Notes: generated from the letters alone by a model not told the origin. Numbered from the stretch's first letter, positions 35,518 to 46,679 are shown. The stretch is DNA of 64,000 nucleotides from an uncultured Lachnoanaerobaculum sp. (GCA_946999385.1 CAMQCZ010000003.1:42847-106846), one strand, 5' to 3'. A program made the numbers and translations.

Positions 35518-36777
35518 ATGAAGAAGAAATTTATAAATGCAAAAATTTATGGACATAATGATGCATCTGAAATTTTAGTTGAAAATGGTAAATTTATTAA
35601 ATTTGGTAAAAATTTAGAGGGTGCAGATGAAGAAATAGACTTGGATGGCAATCTTGTGATTCCACCATATGTAGATTCACACCTTCATCTTGATTATTAT
35701 ATGACAGGTAAAACTGATAAAGCTAAAAATAAGTCAGGTACACTTTTTGAAGCAATAGATATCTGGAATGACTTTAAAAAGGGTACAAGTAAGGAAGAAA
35801 TGAAAAAAAGAATTTATCAGGCTGTTGAGGACTGTGTTTTATATGGAACACAATATATTAGAGCACAAACAGATTGTACAGATCCTAATCTTACAGGAAT
35901 TAAGGCTGCTCTTGAAGTTAGAGATGAATTAAAGGATAAGGTTACAATTCAAGTTGTTGCATTTCCACAAAATGGAATGTATTCATATAAGGAAGAAAAT
36001 AAGACCGGTAGAGATTTAGTAGAAGAGGCTTTAAAGCTTGGCTGTGAAGTAGTAGGAGGTATTCCTCATAATGAGTGGTGCCGTGAGCTTGGAGAGAAAT
36101 CAATAAAGGAAATAGTTGATCTTGCTGTAAAATACAATAAATTGATTGATGTTCATTGTGATGAAACAGATGATAAATTAGCAAGATTTGTTGAGGTTTT
36201 AAATGCTTATGCTATGATTAATGGTATTGGTGAAAAAACAACTGCAAGTCATACATGTTCCTTCGGATCTGCTGATAATGCCTATGCTTTCAGAATGATG
36301 GGATTATTTAAGAAATCAAAGCTTAATTTTGTATCACTTCCAACAGAAAACTCTTTCTTACAAGGACGTCAGGATAGTTATCCTAAACGCCGTGGTATTA
36401 CAAGAGTACGTGAATTTGTTGATAATAATATAAATGTATGCTTTGCACAGGATTCTATAGTAGATCTTTGGTATCCTGCCGGAAATGGTAATTTGATGAA
36501 TATACTTGATAATGGAATTCATTTAGCACAATTAATGACAGAGGATGATTTTAAAAAGGATTTTGATCTTGTTACATATAATGGTGCAAAAGCAATGTAT
36601 TTACAGAATGAATATGGTCTACAAGAAAATAAACCTGCAAATTTCATAGTATTAGATGCTAAAAATGAATATGAAGCAATAAGAAATAGAGTTGAATGCT
36701 TGGCATCAGTTCGTTCGGGAGAATTTTTATTTAAAAAAGCAAAACGTACATATGAATTAAAATTAAATTTGAAATAG
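35518..36777 (+). CDS. Cytosine deaminase-like amidohydrolase
   Basis: This 419-residue metal-dependent amidohydrolase follows an AGGAGGA ribosome site. The metal ligands are visible in PPYVDSHLHLD near residue 52, HCDETDD near 215, and SHTCSFGSAD near 241. The later block CFAQDSIVDLWYPAGNGNLM matches the E. coli CodA region around its catalytic aspartate (HDDVFDPWYPLG there). CodA hydrolyses cytosine to uracil and ammonia; related members act on other heterocycles such as isoguanine or creatinine. The adjacent MFS gene fits import or export of the base. A strong terminator follows. Confidence 0.8.
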   Translation: MKKKFINAKIYGHNDASEILVENGKFIKFGKNLEGADEEIDLDGNLVIPPYVDSHLHLDYYMTGKTDKAKNKSGTLFEAIDIWNDFKKGTSKEEMKKRIYQAVEDCVLYGTQYIRAQTDCTDPNLTGIKAALEVRDELKDKVTIQVVAFPQNGMYSYKEENKTGRDLVEEALKLGCEVVGGIPHNEWCRELGEKSIKEIVDLAVKYNKLIDVHCDETDDKLARFVEVLNAYAMINGIGEKTTASHTCSFGSADNAYAFRMMGLFKKSKLNFVSLPTENSFLQGRQDSYPKRRGITRVREFVDNNINVCFAQDSIVDLWYPAGNGNLMNILDNGIHLAQLMTEDDFKKDFDLVTYNGAKAMYLQNEYGLQENKPANFIVLDAKNEYEAIRNRVECLASVRSGEFLFKKAKRTYELKLNLK

Positions 36778-36807
36778 TTTTTATTTTAAAAATGAGTTTT
36801 ATTTTTC

Positions 36808-36842
36808 AAAATATCCAAAGTGAAAGCTTTGGATATTTTTAT
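36808..36842 (+). terminator. Terminator of the MFS-deaminase operon
   Basis: AAATATCCAAAG (36809-36820) pairs perfectly with CTTTGGATATTT (36827-36838) around a six-base loop, followed by more T residues. Confidence 0.88.
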
Positions 36843-36882
36843 TTTAATATAAATAAATATTGAAAAAAATACTTTGAAACAC

Positions 36883-36911
36883 TTGACAAATGTATATATA
36901 AGTTATATTAT
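36883..36911 (+). promoter_or_regulatory. Heat-shock operon promoter
   Basis: TTGACA (36883-36888), a 17-base spacer and TATTAT (36906-36911). The predicted start near 36918 lies immediately before the CIRCE element. Confidence 0.75.
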
Positions 36912-36922
36912 ATCATCATAAG

Positions 36923-36949
36923 TTAGCACTCATATTGAGCGAGTGCTAA
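36923..36949 (+). promoter_or_regulatory. CIRCE operator bound by HrcA
   Basis: TTAGCACTC, nine bases, GAGTGCTAA: a perfect CIRCE inverted repeat, the HrcA binding site, placed between the promoter and the hrcA start. It shows that the chaperone operon is repressed by its own first product. Confidence 0.97.
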
Positions 36950-36970
36950 TAACAAAAGGGAGGTGAGTCA

Positions 36971-38008
36971 GTGGATTTAGATGATAGAAAAATAAAAATT
37001 TTAAAAATTATTATTAAATCATATATGGAAACAGGAGAACCGGTTGGCTCACGTACTATATCAAAGATTTTGGATTTAAAGCTTAGTAGTGCAACTATAA
37101 GAAATGAAATGAGCGATTTGGAGGATATGGGATATATTATTCAGCCACATACCTCTTCAGGAAGGATACCTAGTGATAAAGCTTATAGGTTTTATGTGGA
37201 TGAAATTTTAAAAGATAAAACAAGTGAGCTTAGTGAATTTAAAACAGATATTTTAGATAGGGTAGATAAAATAGAGCATGTATTAAAGCAAGTAGCAAAA
37301 TTACTTGCAAGAAATACAAATTATGCAACTATGATATCAAGTCCGAAATATAGACAAAATAAAATTAAGCTGATACAGCTTAGCAGCCTGGAAAAAAATA
37401 AGCTCCTTTTGGTTCTTGTAGTTGAGGGAAATGTAGTTAAAAATAATATTATTAATATTCCATATTTACTTGATGAGGATGAAGTTTTAAAGCTGAATTT
37501 GATTATGAATCAAAAGCTCGTAGGACTTACCATAAATGATATAAATATTGATTTATTAAATCAGCTAAGCACTGAAGCCGATAGCTTTGATATAGATATT
37601 TTAGCCTTGATATTGGAACAAATTATTAAGGATTTTAATGATGAGGATGAAAATTTACAGATATATACGAGCGGTACTACAAATTTTCTAAAATACCCTG
37701 AATTGGCTATGAATAATAGAGCTACTGCATTGATAGGTGCATTTGAAGAAAAAGAAAAATTAAAGGAAATTCTTTCAGAAAGTCTAAATAGTGGCTTGGA
37801 GGATAATAGTACAGGTATTCAGGTTTATATAGGAGATGAGTTACCCTACAAAAATTTAAAGGATTGTTCTTTAGTAACTGCGAATTATGATCTTGGAAAT
37901 GGAGTTAGAGGAATACTTGGAATAGTAGGACCGAAACGAATGGATTATGAAAGAGTGGTAGCTGCAATTCATACTGTTATGGAGCAATTGGAAGAGAGGT
38001 TAAGATGA
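36971..38008 (+). CDS. hrcA: Heat-inducible transcription repressor HrcA
   Basis: The 345-residue repressor has a GTG start after GGGAGGTGAG. Its N-terminal winged helix includes SYMETGEPVGSRTIS and LSSATIRNEMSDLE, the region that recognises CIRCE; the C-terminal domain ends with GIVGPKRMDYERVVA, a family hallmark. GroEL-type chaperones usually keep HrcA active. As first gene of the operon and with CIRCE just upstream, it autoregulates. Confidence 0.96.
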   Translation: MDLDDRKIKILKIIIKSYMETGEPVGSRTISKILDLKLSSATIRNEMSDLEDMGYIIQPHTSSGRIPSDKAYRFYVDEILKDKTSELSEFKTDILDRVDKIEHVLKQVAKLLARNTNYATMISSPKYRQNKIKLIQLSSLEKNKLLLVLVVEGNVVKNNIINIPYLLDEDEVLKLNLIMNQKLVGLTINDINIDLLNQLSTEADSFDIDILALILEQIIKDFNDEDENLQIYTSGTTNFLKYPELAMNNRATALIGAFEEKEKLKEILSESLNSGLEDNSTGIQVYIGDELPYKNLKDCSLVTANYDLGNGVRGILGIVGPKRMDYERVVAAIHTVMEQLEERLR

Positions 38009-38023
38009 TGAGAGGAGATTCAA

Positions 38024-38608
38024 GTGAAAAAAGAGGATTTAAATGATGATATAAAGCTTTGTGATGAAGAAAAAACTGCCACTACAGAAAAAGAATTTGA
38101 TGTAGCGGATGAGAATAAAGAAAATGTTGAAGAAAAAGAAAATAAAGAACAAGAAGATTTAAAGGATTCAAAGGATTCAAAGGATTTAAAAATAGAAGAA
38201 TTAAATGACAGACTTATTAGAAATATGGCTGAGTTTGATAATTTCAGAAAGCGTAGTGAAAGAGAAAAGGAATCCATGTTTGATATGGGAGCTAGTCATA
38301 TAATTAATAAGATATTACCTACAATAGATAATTTTGAAAGGGCATTAAAAACACCTGTAACAGATGAAAGCAAAGCCTTTTTAGAAGGAATGGATATGAT
38401 TTATAAGCAGCTTTTAAAAAGCCTAAAGGAGGCGGGTGTTGAGCCTATAGAATGTCTGGATAAAAAATTTGATCCTAATTTTCATAATGCGGTTATGCAT
38501 ATTGAAGATGAAAATTTAGGAGAAAATATAATAGTAGAGGAATTACAAAAAGGATATATATATAAAGATACCGTAATTAGATATAGTATGGTAAAAGTAG
38601 CAAATTAG
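38024..38608 (+). CDS. grpE: Nucleotide exchange factor GrpE
   Basis: The 194-residue protein has a GTG start after GGAGA. The first 60 residues are highly charged (Glu/Lys/Asp), the next part is the long dimerising coiled coil (DRLIRNMAEFDNFRKRSERE), and the C-terminal beta domain includes a FDPNFHNAVMH segment. GrpE releases ADP from DnaK. The local run KDSKDSKDLK comes from a short AT-rich DNA repeat (GGATTCAAA) near 38160. Confidence 0.95.
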   Translation: MKKEDLNDDIKLCDEEKTATTEKEFDVADENKENVEEKENKEQEDLKDSKDSKDLKIEELNDRLIRNMAEFDNFRKRSEREKESMFDMGASHIINKILPTIDNFERALKTPVTDESKAFLEGMDMIYKQLLKSLKEAGVEPIECLDKKFDPNFHNAVMHIEDENLGENIIVEELQKGYIYKDTVIRYSMVKVAN

Positions 38609-38620
38609 AATTAAAGATAG

Positions 38621-40504
<1,884 letters not shown>

Positions 40505-40513
40505 AAATATTTA

Positions 40514-40560
40514 CTTATTAGCAAGTGTGCAGGCTTTTAGCCTGTACATTTGCTAATAAG
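40514..40560 (+). promoter_or_regulatory. 22-bp hairpin between dnaK and dnaJ
   Basis: Bases 40514-40535 pair with 40539-40560, all 22 positions, counting two G-U wobbles, around a three-base TTT loop. No T-run follows, so it is not a classic terminator. It probably acts in the mRNA, as a processing or stabilising element or a partial block that lowers dnaJ relative to dnaK. Confidence 0.8.
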
Positions 40561-40579
40561 GGTATTAGGGGAAAAATAT

Positions 40580-41710
40580 ATGGCAGAAACAAAAAGAGAT
40601 TATTATGAAGTTCTTGGTGTAGATAGAAATGCAGATGATGCAACTTTAAAGAAGGCATATAGAGAGTTGGCAAAAAAATATCATCCGGATGCCAATCCGG
40701 GTAATAAAGAAGCTGAAAAGAAATTTAAAGAGGCAAGTGAGGCATATTCTGTACTTAGTGATAAGGAAAAAAGAGCAAACTATGACAGATTTGGACATGC
40801 AGCATTTGAAGGAGGAGCTTCAGGTTCAGGAGGATTTGGAGATTTTAATTTTAACAGCACAAATTTTGAGGATATATTTTCCAATTTATTCGGCGATGAT
40901 TTTTCAGGCTTTGGCTCAAGAACTAATAGGGCAAATGCTCCTACAAAGGGTGCTAATATAAAAACTTCTGTAAATATTACATTTGAAGAGTCGGTAAGTG
41001 GAGTTGAAAAAGAGATTAGCATAAATTATAAGGAAGAATGTAGCAGTTGCCATGGAAGTGGGGCAAAAGCGGGAACAGGAAAAGAAACATGTAAAAAGTG
41101 TAATGGAAGCGGTAGAATTATATATAGACAGGATAGTTTTTTTGGAACAATACAAAAGCAAAGTATATGTCCTGATTGTCATGGAAGTGGTAGCATTATT
41201 AAAGAAAAATGTCCTATGTGCTTTGGAATAGGATATAAGCAGGTTATGAAAACCTTTAAAGTATCTATTCCGGCAGGAGTAGATAATGGTATATTTATAA
41301 AAATGTCAGGAGCAGGTGATCCGGGTACTAATGGTGGACCTAGAGGAGATTTATTAGTTGAAGTTATGGTTAGACCGCATCCATTTTTGAAAAGACAGGA
41401 TGATAATATATTTTCAACCATACCTATAAGCTTTGCTACTGCTACACTGGGTGGACCTATTAGAGTTAAGACTATAGATGGTGAAGTTGAATATGAGGTT
41501 AAGGCGGGAACAGATACCGATACTAAGGTAAGACTTAGAGGTAAGGGTATGCCTAATATAAGAAATAAAAATATAAGAGGAGATCATTATATTAATTTAG
41601 TTATTGAAACACCTAAAAATCTTACAAAAGAACAGAAAGAGGCATTAAAACAGTTTGATGCCTTGATGAATAATAAAACTGAAGAAAAGAAAAAGAAAAA
41701 ATTATGGTAG
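40580..41710 (+). CDS. dnaJ: Chaperone DnaJ (Hsp40)
   Basis: ATG 40580 follows AGGGGA; an upstream TTG at 40550 lies within the hairpin and is rejected. The 376-residue protein has a J domain with the HPD motif (KYHPDANPG, near residue 36), a Gly/Phe-rich segment, four zinc-binding repeats ([24 protein letters not shown] and CPMCFGIG) and C-terminal substrate domains. The fourth zinc repeat departs from CxxCxGxG spacing rules only in its middle residues; all eight cysteines are kept. Confidence 0.97.
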   Translation: MAETKRDYYEVLGVDRNADDATLKKAYRELAKKYHPDANPGNKEAEKKFKEASEAYSVLSDKEKRANYDRFGHAAFEGGASGSGGFGDFNFNSTNFEDIFSNLFGDDFSGFGSRTNRANAPTKGANIKTSVNITFEESVSGVEKEISINYKEECSSCHGSGAKAGTGKETCKKCNGSGRIIYRQDSFFGTIQKQSICPDCHGSGSIIKEKCPMCFGIGYKQVMKTFKVSIPAGVDNGIFIKMSGAGDPGTNGGPRGDLLVEVMVRPHPFLKRQDDNIFSTIPISFATATLGGPIRVKTIDGEVEYEVKAGTDTDTKVRLRGKGMPNIRNKNIRGDHYINLVIETPKNLTKEQKEALKQFDALMNNKTEEKKKKKLW

Positions 41711-41714
41711 AGCC

Positions 41715-41766
41715 TACTCTCGTTACAAATTGTAAGTTGACAAATTGTAACGAGAGTATTTTATTT
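41715..41766 (+). terminator. Terminator of the hrcA-dnaJ operon
   Basis: TACTCTCGTTACAA (41715-41728) pairs perfectly with TTGTAACGAGAGTA (41745-41758), followed by TTTTATTT. Confidence 0.92.
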
Positions 41767-41775
41767 GGAATTTTC

Positions 41776-41834
41776 TTGACATAAGAAGAAAATAAGTGTA
41801 TTATTGTACTAACATCTTAATACAATAATACACT
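41776..41834 (+). promoter_or_regulatory. GntR-ABC operon promoter and operator
   Basis: TTGACA (41776-41781), 17 bases, TATTAT (41799-41804). A perfect inverted repeat, AGTGTATTATTGTA (41795-41808) and TACAATAATACACT (41821-41834), with a 12-base gap, overlaps the -10 and the start site. This is the arrangement expected for autorepression by the GntR/YtrA-type regulator encoded just downstream. Confidence 0.9.
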
Positions 41835-41848
41835 GAAAAGGAGGTTAT

Positions 41849-42217
41849 ATGAATTATAAATTTAATAATAGCATACCTATATATATGCAGGTTGTAGATT
41901 TGATTAAAAATAGAATTATATCAGGAGAATATCCGATGGGCTCACAGCTATATTCTATTAGAGCATTTGCAAATGAATTCGGTATAAATCCAAATACTAT
42001 GCAAAGAGTATTTATAGAGCTTGAAAATGAAAAGTTTATTTATACCAAAAGAACAATAGGTAAATTTGTAACAGATGATGAGGAGCTTATAAAAAAAGAG
42101 AGAGAAACAAGTATAATACAGATAATAAACAAATTTATTATAAAATTGGAGCATTTAGGGCTTAGCAAGGAAGAAATATTGACAAAGCTTAAAGAAAATT
42201 TAAAAGGAGATGAGTAA
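41849..42217 (+). CDS. GntR family transcriptional regulator, YtrA-like
   Basis: The 122-residue protein has a GntR winged helix (IPIYMQVVDLIKNRIISGEY, then SIRAFANEFGINPNTMQR) and only a short helical C-terminus, which is the YtrA subfamily layout. These regulators normally control an ABC transporter encoded in the same operon; here the ATPase gene begins directly at the end of this gene. The strong ribosome site AAGGAGG and the operator at 41795-41834 support tight self-control. Inducers in this subfamily are often cell-wall-active antibiotics. Confidence 0.92.
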   Translation: MNYKFNNSIPIYMQVVDLIKNRIISGEYPMGSQLYSIRAFANEFGINPNTMQRVFIELENEKFIYTKRTIGKFVTDDEELIKKERETSIIQIINKFIIKLEHLGLSKEEILTKLKENLKGDE

Positions 42218-42922
42218 ATGGAGGATCAAACAATTTTAAAGATAAGTAATTTATCAAAGACTTATGGTAAGCATAAAGTTTTGAAGAATATAAATTTAGA
42301 AATCAAAAAATCAAGTATTATAGCCTTGCTTGGACAGAATGCTTGTGGAAAATCAACATTGATAAAGCTGATAAATGGTCTGCTGACAAGAGATAGTGGT
42401 CAAATTTTAGTTGACAATAAAGAGATAGGAATAGAAACAAAAAAAATAATATCTTATTTACCGGAGAAAACTTATTTAAATAACTGGATGAAGGTAAAGG
42501 ATATCATTTCTTTTTTTAATGATTTTTATGAGGATTTTGATGAAGAAAAAGCAAGACAAATGCTAAAGGATTTAAATATAGATATTAATTCAAAATTAAA
42601 AAGCTTATCAAAGGGAACTAAGGAAAAGGTACAATTAATATTAGTAATGTCAAGAAATGCAAAATTATATATACTTGATGAACCTATAGCAGGGGTGGAT
42701 CCTATAGCAAGGGATTATATAATTCAGACTATACTTACAAATTTACCGGCTGATGCAAGCTTGCTGATAGTAACACATCTTATAAGCGATATTGAGTCTA
42801 TCTGTGATGAAATTATTATGTTGCATGATGGCGAGATTAAATTGCAAGGTAAATCTGATGAGTTAAGAGAGCAATACAAACTATCTATAGATGAAATTTT
42901 CAAGGAGGTTTTATCATGTTAA
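42218..42922 (+). CDS. ABC transporter ATP-binding protein, YtrB-like
   Basis: The 234-residue ATPase has Walker A GQNACGKST, an unusual signature LSKGTKEKV in place of LSGGQ, Walker B LYILDEPIAGVDP and a switch His in VTHLISD. The altered signature is common in the YtrB/BcrA-type groups that pair with a GntR regulator. The start ATG follows the GntR stop immediately. It energises the membrane protein encoded next. The cargo is unknown; antibiotic or envelope-stress response is the usual theme. Confidence 0.9.
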   Translation: MEDQTILKISNLSKTYGKHKVLKNINLEIKKSSIIALLGQNACGKSTLIKLINGLLTRDSGQILVDNKEIGIETKKIISYLPEKTYLNNWMKVKDIISFFNDFYEDFDEEKARQMLKDLNIDINSKLKSLSKGTKEKVQLILVMSRNAKLYILDEPIAGVDPIARDYIIQTILTNLPADASLLIVTHLISDIESICDEIIMLHDGEIKLQGKSDELREQYKLSIDEIFKEVLSC

Positions 42923-43704
42923 GAAAACTTACAAAATATGAAATAAAAGCTTTATCAAGAGTTTTTATACCCTTATGCATAGCTATGATTATATTATCAA
43001 TAATAGTACCTATACAATATACATTATCTAATCATAGTCAATATAATTATGTAACAGGTCTTATAGTATTTAGTATGATTATATTGTTTATATCAACATT
43101 TATAGCACTTACTATATTCACAATAACAAGGTTTAATAAATCATTATTCGCAGATGAAGGCTATTTAACCTTTACCATACCTGTAAAAACGGCTTATATA
43201 ATTTTATCCAAGCTTTTAGGAATATTTTTTTATTATATTGTTGTCAGTCTTAGTGCTTTTGTATCATTTATTATAATAATGTTAAAGGCGGTATTCTTAT
43301 ACAGGCTTAATATTATGATGGATATATGTATTAAATTAAGACCATATATTACCTTGGCAAATATTGGAACAATTTTTAATATATTTATTTTGGTAATATT
43401 AAGTAATATATCTTTTATTATATTGATATATGCATCTATAAGTCTAGGTCAAACATTTAAATATAAAAAGTTTAAAAATATAATAGCTTTTGCATTTTTC
43501 TTTTTATTTTTGTATTTTGCAGGTAGATTTACAGAAGTAATACCATTTATTAATAAAAATATTAATGAAAATTTTGATATAATAAAGAATACTTTAAATG
43601 TTAATATAAGCTTCATTATTTTAAATATAATAGAAACAATAAAAATAGTATTTTTATTTTATATAACTACTTCCATATTAACCAAAAAATTGAATTTGGA
43701 ATAA
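42916..43704 (+). CDS. ABC transporter permease protein
   Basis: The 262-residue protein has about six membrane helices (around residues 18-38, 48-72, 92-118, 145-180, 188-206 and 232-255). It overlaps the ATPase gene by seven bases, and its ribosome site CAAGGAGG lies inside that gene. It has no obvious soluble domain. Together with the ATPase it forms a two-gene transporter under the GntR regulator. Confidence 0.85.
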   Translation: MLRKLTKYEIKALSRVFIPLCIAMIILSIIVPIQYTLSNHSQYNYVTGLIVFSMIILFISTFIALTIFTITRFNKSLFADEGYLTFTIPVKTAYIILSKLLGIFFYYIVVSLSAFVSFIIIMLKAVFLYRLNIMMDICIKLRPYITLANIGTIFNIFILVILSNISFIILIYASISLGQTFKYKKFKNIIAFAFFFLFLYFAGRFTEVIPFINKNINENFDIIKNTLNVNISFIILNIIETIKIVFLFYITTSILTKKLNLE

Positions 43705-43710
43705 TATAAT

Positions 43711-43762
43711 AAAAGCTGACTTAAAGTTATAAATAATTAACTTTTCAGTCAGCCTTTTATTT
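43711..43762 (+). terminator. Terminator of the GntR-ABC operon
   Basis: AAAAGCTGACTTAAAGTTA can pair with TAACTTTTCAGTCAGCCTTTT with minor bulges, followed by TTATTTT. Confidence 0.75.
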
Positions 43763-43771
43763 TGCTTTATC

Positions 43772-43800
43772 TTGCAAGATGTATAAGTATTTGTTATACT
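43772..43800 (+). promoter_or_regulatory. typA promoter
   Basis: TTGCAA (43772-43777), 17 bases, TATACT (43795-43800), with TGT in front of the -10. Confidence 0.7.
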
Positions 43801-43856
43801 TTTTTACATTCATATAAAAAAGAAAGGGAATAGAGCTTAAAAACTTATATATAAAA

Positions 43857-45692
43857 ATGAAGAAAATTAGAGAAGATATACGAAATATAGCAATAATAGC
43901 CCATGTCGATCATGGCAAAACCAGTCTTGTTGATCAGCTTTTGAAGCAAAGTGGTGTATTTAGAGAAAATCAGGAAATTGTAGAAAGGGTAATGGATTCA
44001 AATGATATAGAAAGAGAAAGAGGAATTACCATACTTTCTAAAAATACAGCCATAAAATATAAGGATACTAAAATAAATATTATTGATACTCCGGGACATG
44101 CTGATTTTGGTGGAGAGGTTGAGCGTGTTTTGAAAATGGTAAATGGAGTAGTTTTGGTTGTTGATGCTTATGAAGGTGCTATGCCACAAACTAAATTTGT
44201 CTTGAAAAAAGCCTTGGAATTAAATCTTGATTTAATTTGTTGTATAAATAAATGTGATAGAGAGCAGGCAAGAGCCACAGAGGTTATAGATGAAATATTA
44301 GAGCTTTTGATGGATTTGGATGCAAATGACAAGCAACTTGAATGTCCTTTTATTTTTGCCAGTGCAAGAGAGGGATATGCCAGATATGATTTAAATGATA
44401 AAAATATGGACATGATACCTTTGTTCGATACGATACTGAAGCATATAGATCCTCCAAAGGGAGATGATGAAGGACTTAAAATGTTAATCAGTACAATTGA
44501 TTATAATGAATATGTAGGACGTATCGGTGTCGGTAAAATAGATGATGGAAGTATAAGGCTAAATCAAGAGGTAGCTATTGTGAATTTTCATAGCCCTGAA
44601 AAATTAAAAAAAGTTAAGGTTGGAAAATTATATGAATATGAAGGATTAAAAAGAGTGGAAGTAGATAGTGCTTATGTTGGAGATGTTGTTGCCATATCAG
44701 GCATCAGCGATATTCATATAGGTGATACTATTACACTTGTTGATAATCCTAAGGCTATTGAATTTCAAAAAATATCAGAGCCTACTATTTCTATGAATTT
44801 TACAGTTAATGATTCTCCTTTGGCAGGTAAAGAAGGAAAATTTGTAACTTCAAGACATCTAAGAGAAAGATTATTCAAGGAATTGAATACGGATGTATCT
44901 TTAAGAGTAGAGGAAACTGATAATGCCGATACTTTTAAGGTATCAGGAAGAGGGGAATTACATTTATCAGTTTTAATCGAAAATATGAGAAGAGAAGGCT
45001 TTGAATTTGCAGTAAGCAAGGCTGAAGTTATTTATCATTATGATGAAAGAAATCAAAAGCTTGAGCCTATGGAAATAGCTTATATTGATGTTCCTGATGA
45101 ATTTTCAGGTGCTATCATACAAAAATTAACCTCAAGAAAGGGAGAGCTTTCAGGTATGTCCCCTATACATAATGGATATACAAGGCTTGTCTTTAATATA
45201 CCTTCAAGAGGCTTAATAGGATATAGAGGTGAATTTCTTACTGATACAAAGGGAAATGGAATTATTAATACCGAATTTGATTGTTATGATAAATATAAGG
45301 GTGATATGTTTTATAGAAAAAATGGCTCATTAATAGCATTTGAATCAGGAGAAGCTATTACTTACGGACTTTATAATGCACAGGAAAGAGGACAATTATT
45401 TATAGGTGCGGGTGAAAAAGTATATGCAGGTATGGTTGTCGGTCAAAGCTCAAGAGCTGAGGATATAGAAATAAATGTATGTAAAACTAAAAAGCTTACA
45501 AATACACGTTCATCAAGTGCCGATGAAGCATTAAGACTTGTAAGCCCTAAAATAATGAGTCTTGAGCAGGCCTTGGAATTTATAGATACAGATGAATTGC
45601 TGGAGGTTACTCCAAAAAGCCTACGTATAAGAAAAAAAATACTTGATCCGACACTTAGGAAGAGAGCAGTATTGAAAAATAAAAATAGCTAG
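43857..45692 (+). CDS. typA: Ribosome-associated GTPase TypA/BipA
   Basis: The 611-residue translational GTPase has G1 AHVDHGKTS, switch RERGITI, G3 DTPGHADFGGEVERVL, G4 NKCDR, and a C-terminal domain ending in SLRIRKKILD. BipA acts on ribosomes in stress, cold and assembly conditions. The start Met is fixed by similarity to family N-termini, but the nearest purine-rich ribosome-site candidate (AAAGGGAATAG) is about 25 bases upstream, unusually far. manA follows closely and may be cotranscribed. Confidence 0.95.
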   Translation: MKKIREDIRNIAIIAHVDHGKTSLVDQLLKQSGVFRENQEIVERVMDSNDIERERGITILSKNTAIKYKDTKINIIDTPGHADFGGEVERVLKMVNGVVLVVDAYEGAMPQTKFVLKKALELNLDLICCINKCDREQARATEVIDEILELLMDLDANDKQLECPFIFASAREGYARYDLNDKNMDMIPLFDTILKHIDPPKGDDEGLKMLISTIDYNEYVGRIGVGKIDDGSIRLNQEVAIVNFHSPEKLKKVKVGKLYEYEGLKRVEVDSAYVGDVVAISGISDIHIGDTITLVDNPKAIEFQKISEPTISMNFTVNDSPLAGKEGKFVTSRHLRERLFKELNTDVSLRVEETDNADTFKVSGRGELHLSVLIENMRREGFEFAVSKAEVIYHYDERNQKLEPMEIAYIDVPDEFSGAIIQKLTSRKGELSGMSPIHNGYTRLVFNIPSRGLIGYRGEFLTDTKGNGIINTEFDCYDKYKGDMFYRKNGSLIAFESGEAITYGLYNAQERGQLFIGAGEKVYAGMVVGQSSRAEDIEINVCKTKKLTNTRSSSADEALRLVSPKIMSLEQALEFIDTDELLEVTPKSLRIRKKILDPTLRKRAVLKNKNS

Positions 45693-45710
45693 ATAAAAGA
45701 AGGACAAGGT

Positions 45711-46679
45711 ATGAATATTTTAAAATTAAAGGCAAACAAAAAATCATATGTTTGGGGTGGAAATAGATTAGCGGCTGAATTTAACAAATCGGAAGATAAG
45801 AATGAAAAAATAGCCGAATCTTGGGAATTATCTTGTCATAAAGATGGATTGTCATATATAGAAAATGGAGAATTTAAAAATAAAACTCTTGAGGAATATA
45901 TTAAAATAAAGGGAAAACAAGTATTGGGAAAAAATTGTGAAAAATTTCAATTTTTTCCCATACTTATAAAGCTTATAGATGCAAAAAAAAATCTATCACT
46001 TCAAGTTCATCCGAGTGATGAATATGCCTTGAAAAATGAAGGACAATATGGAAAGACTGAGATGTGGTATATTATTGATGCTGCAAATGATGCCTATTTA
46101 TATTACGGCTTCAGGTCTGATATTAGTAAGGAAGAATTAAAAAAAAGTATAGATGAAAAAACTATTTTAGATTTACTTAATAAAGTCTATGTAAAAAAGG
46201 GCGATATATTATTTATTGAGTCAGGAACAGTTCATGCAATAGGGAAAAATATATTGTTGGCTGAAATACAACAAAATTCAAATATTACATATAGATTGTA
46301 TGATTTTAAGAATGATGATGGAAGTGTAAGATTGGATAGTAATGGTAAGCCTCGAGCCTTACATATAAAACAGGCACTTGAAGTTGTAAATAGAAATAAA
46401 ATTTCAAATGATAGTAGTAAAAGCTTTTATCCACATATTGCAAAGTGTAAATATTTTACAGTTGATGTGATAAAGCTTGATAATAATTTGTTTAATAGTA
46501 TAAAAGGAAATATAGATGAATATTCATTTTTGCATATTTTAGTATTGGACGGTAAAGGAAATCTTAGATTAAATGATGAAAAAATAAGCTATAAAAAAGG
46601 AGACAGCTTTTTTATACCTGCCGGTAGTGGAACTTATGAGCTTGAAGGAGAAGGGGAAATATTATTTACAAGAGTATGA
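45711..46679 (+). CDS. manA: Class I mannose-6-phosphate isomerase
   Basis: This 322-residue zinc cupin enzyme interconverts mannose-6-phosphate and fructose-6-phosphate. The metal ligands are seen in LQVHPSDEYA, GKTEMWY and ESGTVHAIG. YVWGGNRL at the N-terminus and FIPAGSGTYEL near the end are typical of the Bacillota short type. It lies 18 bases after typA. The product could feed mannose uptake or wall-sugar synthesis. Confidence 0.93.
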   Translation: MNILKLKANKKSYVWGGNRLAAEFNKSEDKNEKIAESWELSCHKDGLSYIENGEFKNKTLEEYIKIKGKQVLGKNCEKFQFFPILIKLIDAKKNLSLQVHPSDEYALKNEGQYGKTEMWYIIDAANDAYLYYGFRSDISKEELKKSIDEKTILDLLNKVYVKKGDILFIESGTVHAIGKNILLAEIQQNSNITYRLYDFKNDDGSVRLDSNGKPRALHIKQALEVVNRNKISNDSSKSFYPHIAKCKYFTVDVIKLDNNLFNSIKGNIDEYSFLHILVLDGKGNLRLNDEKISYKKGDSFFIPAGSGTYELEGEGEILFTRV

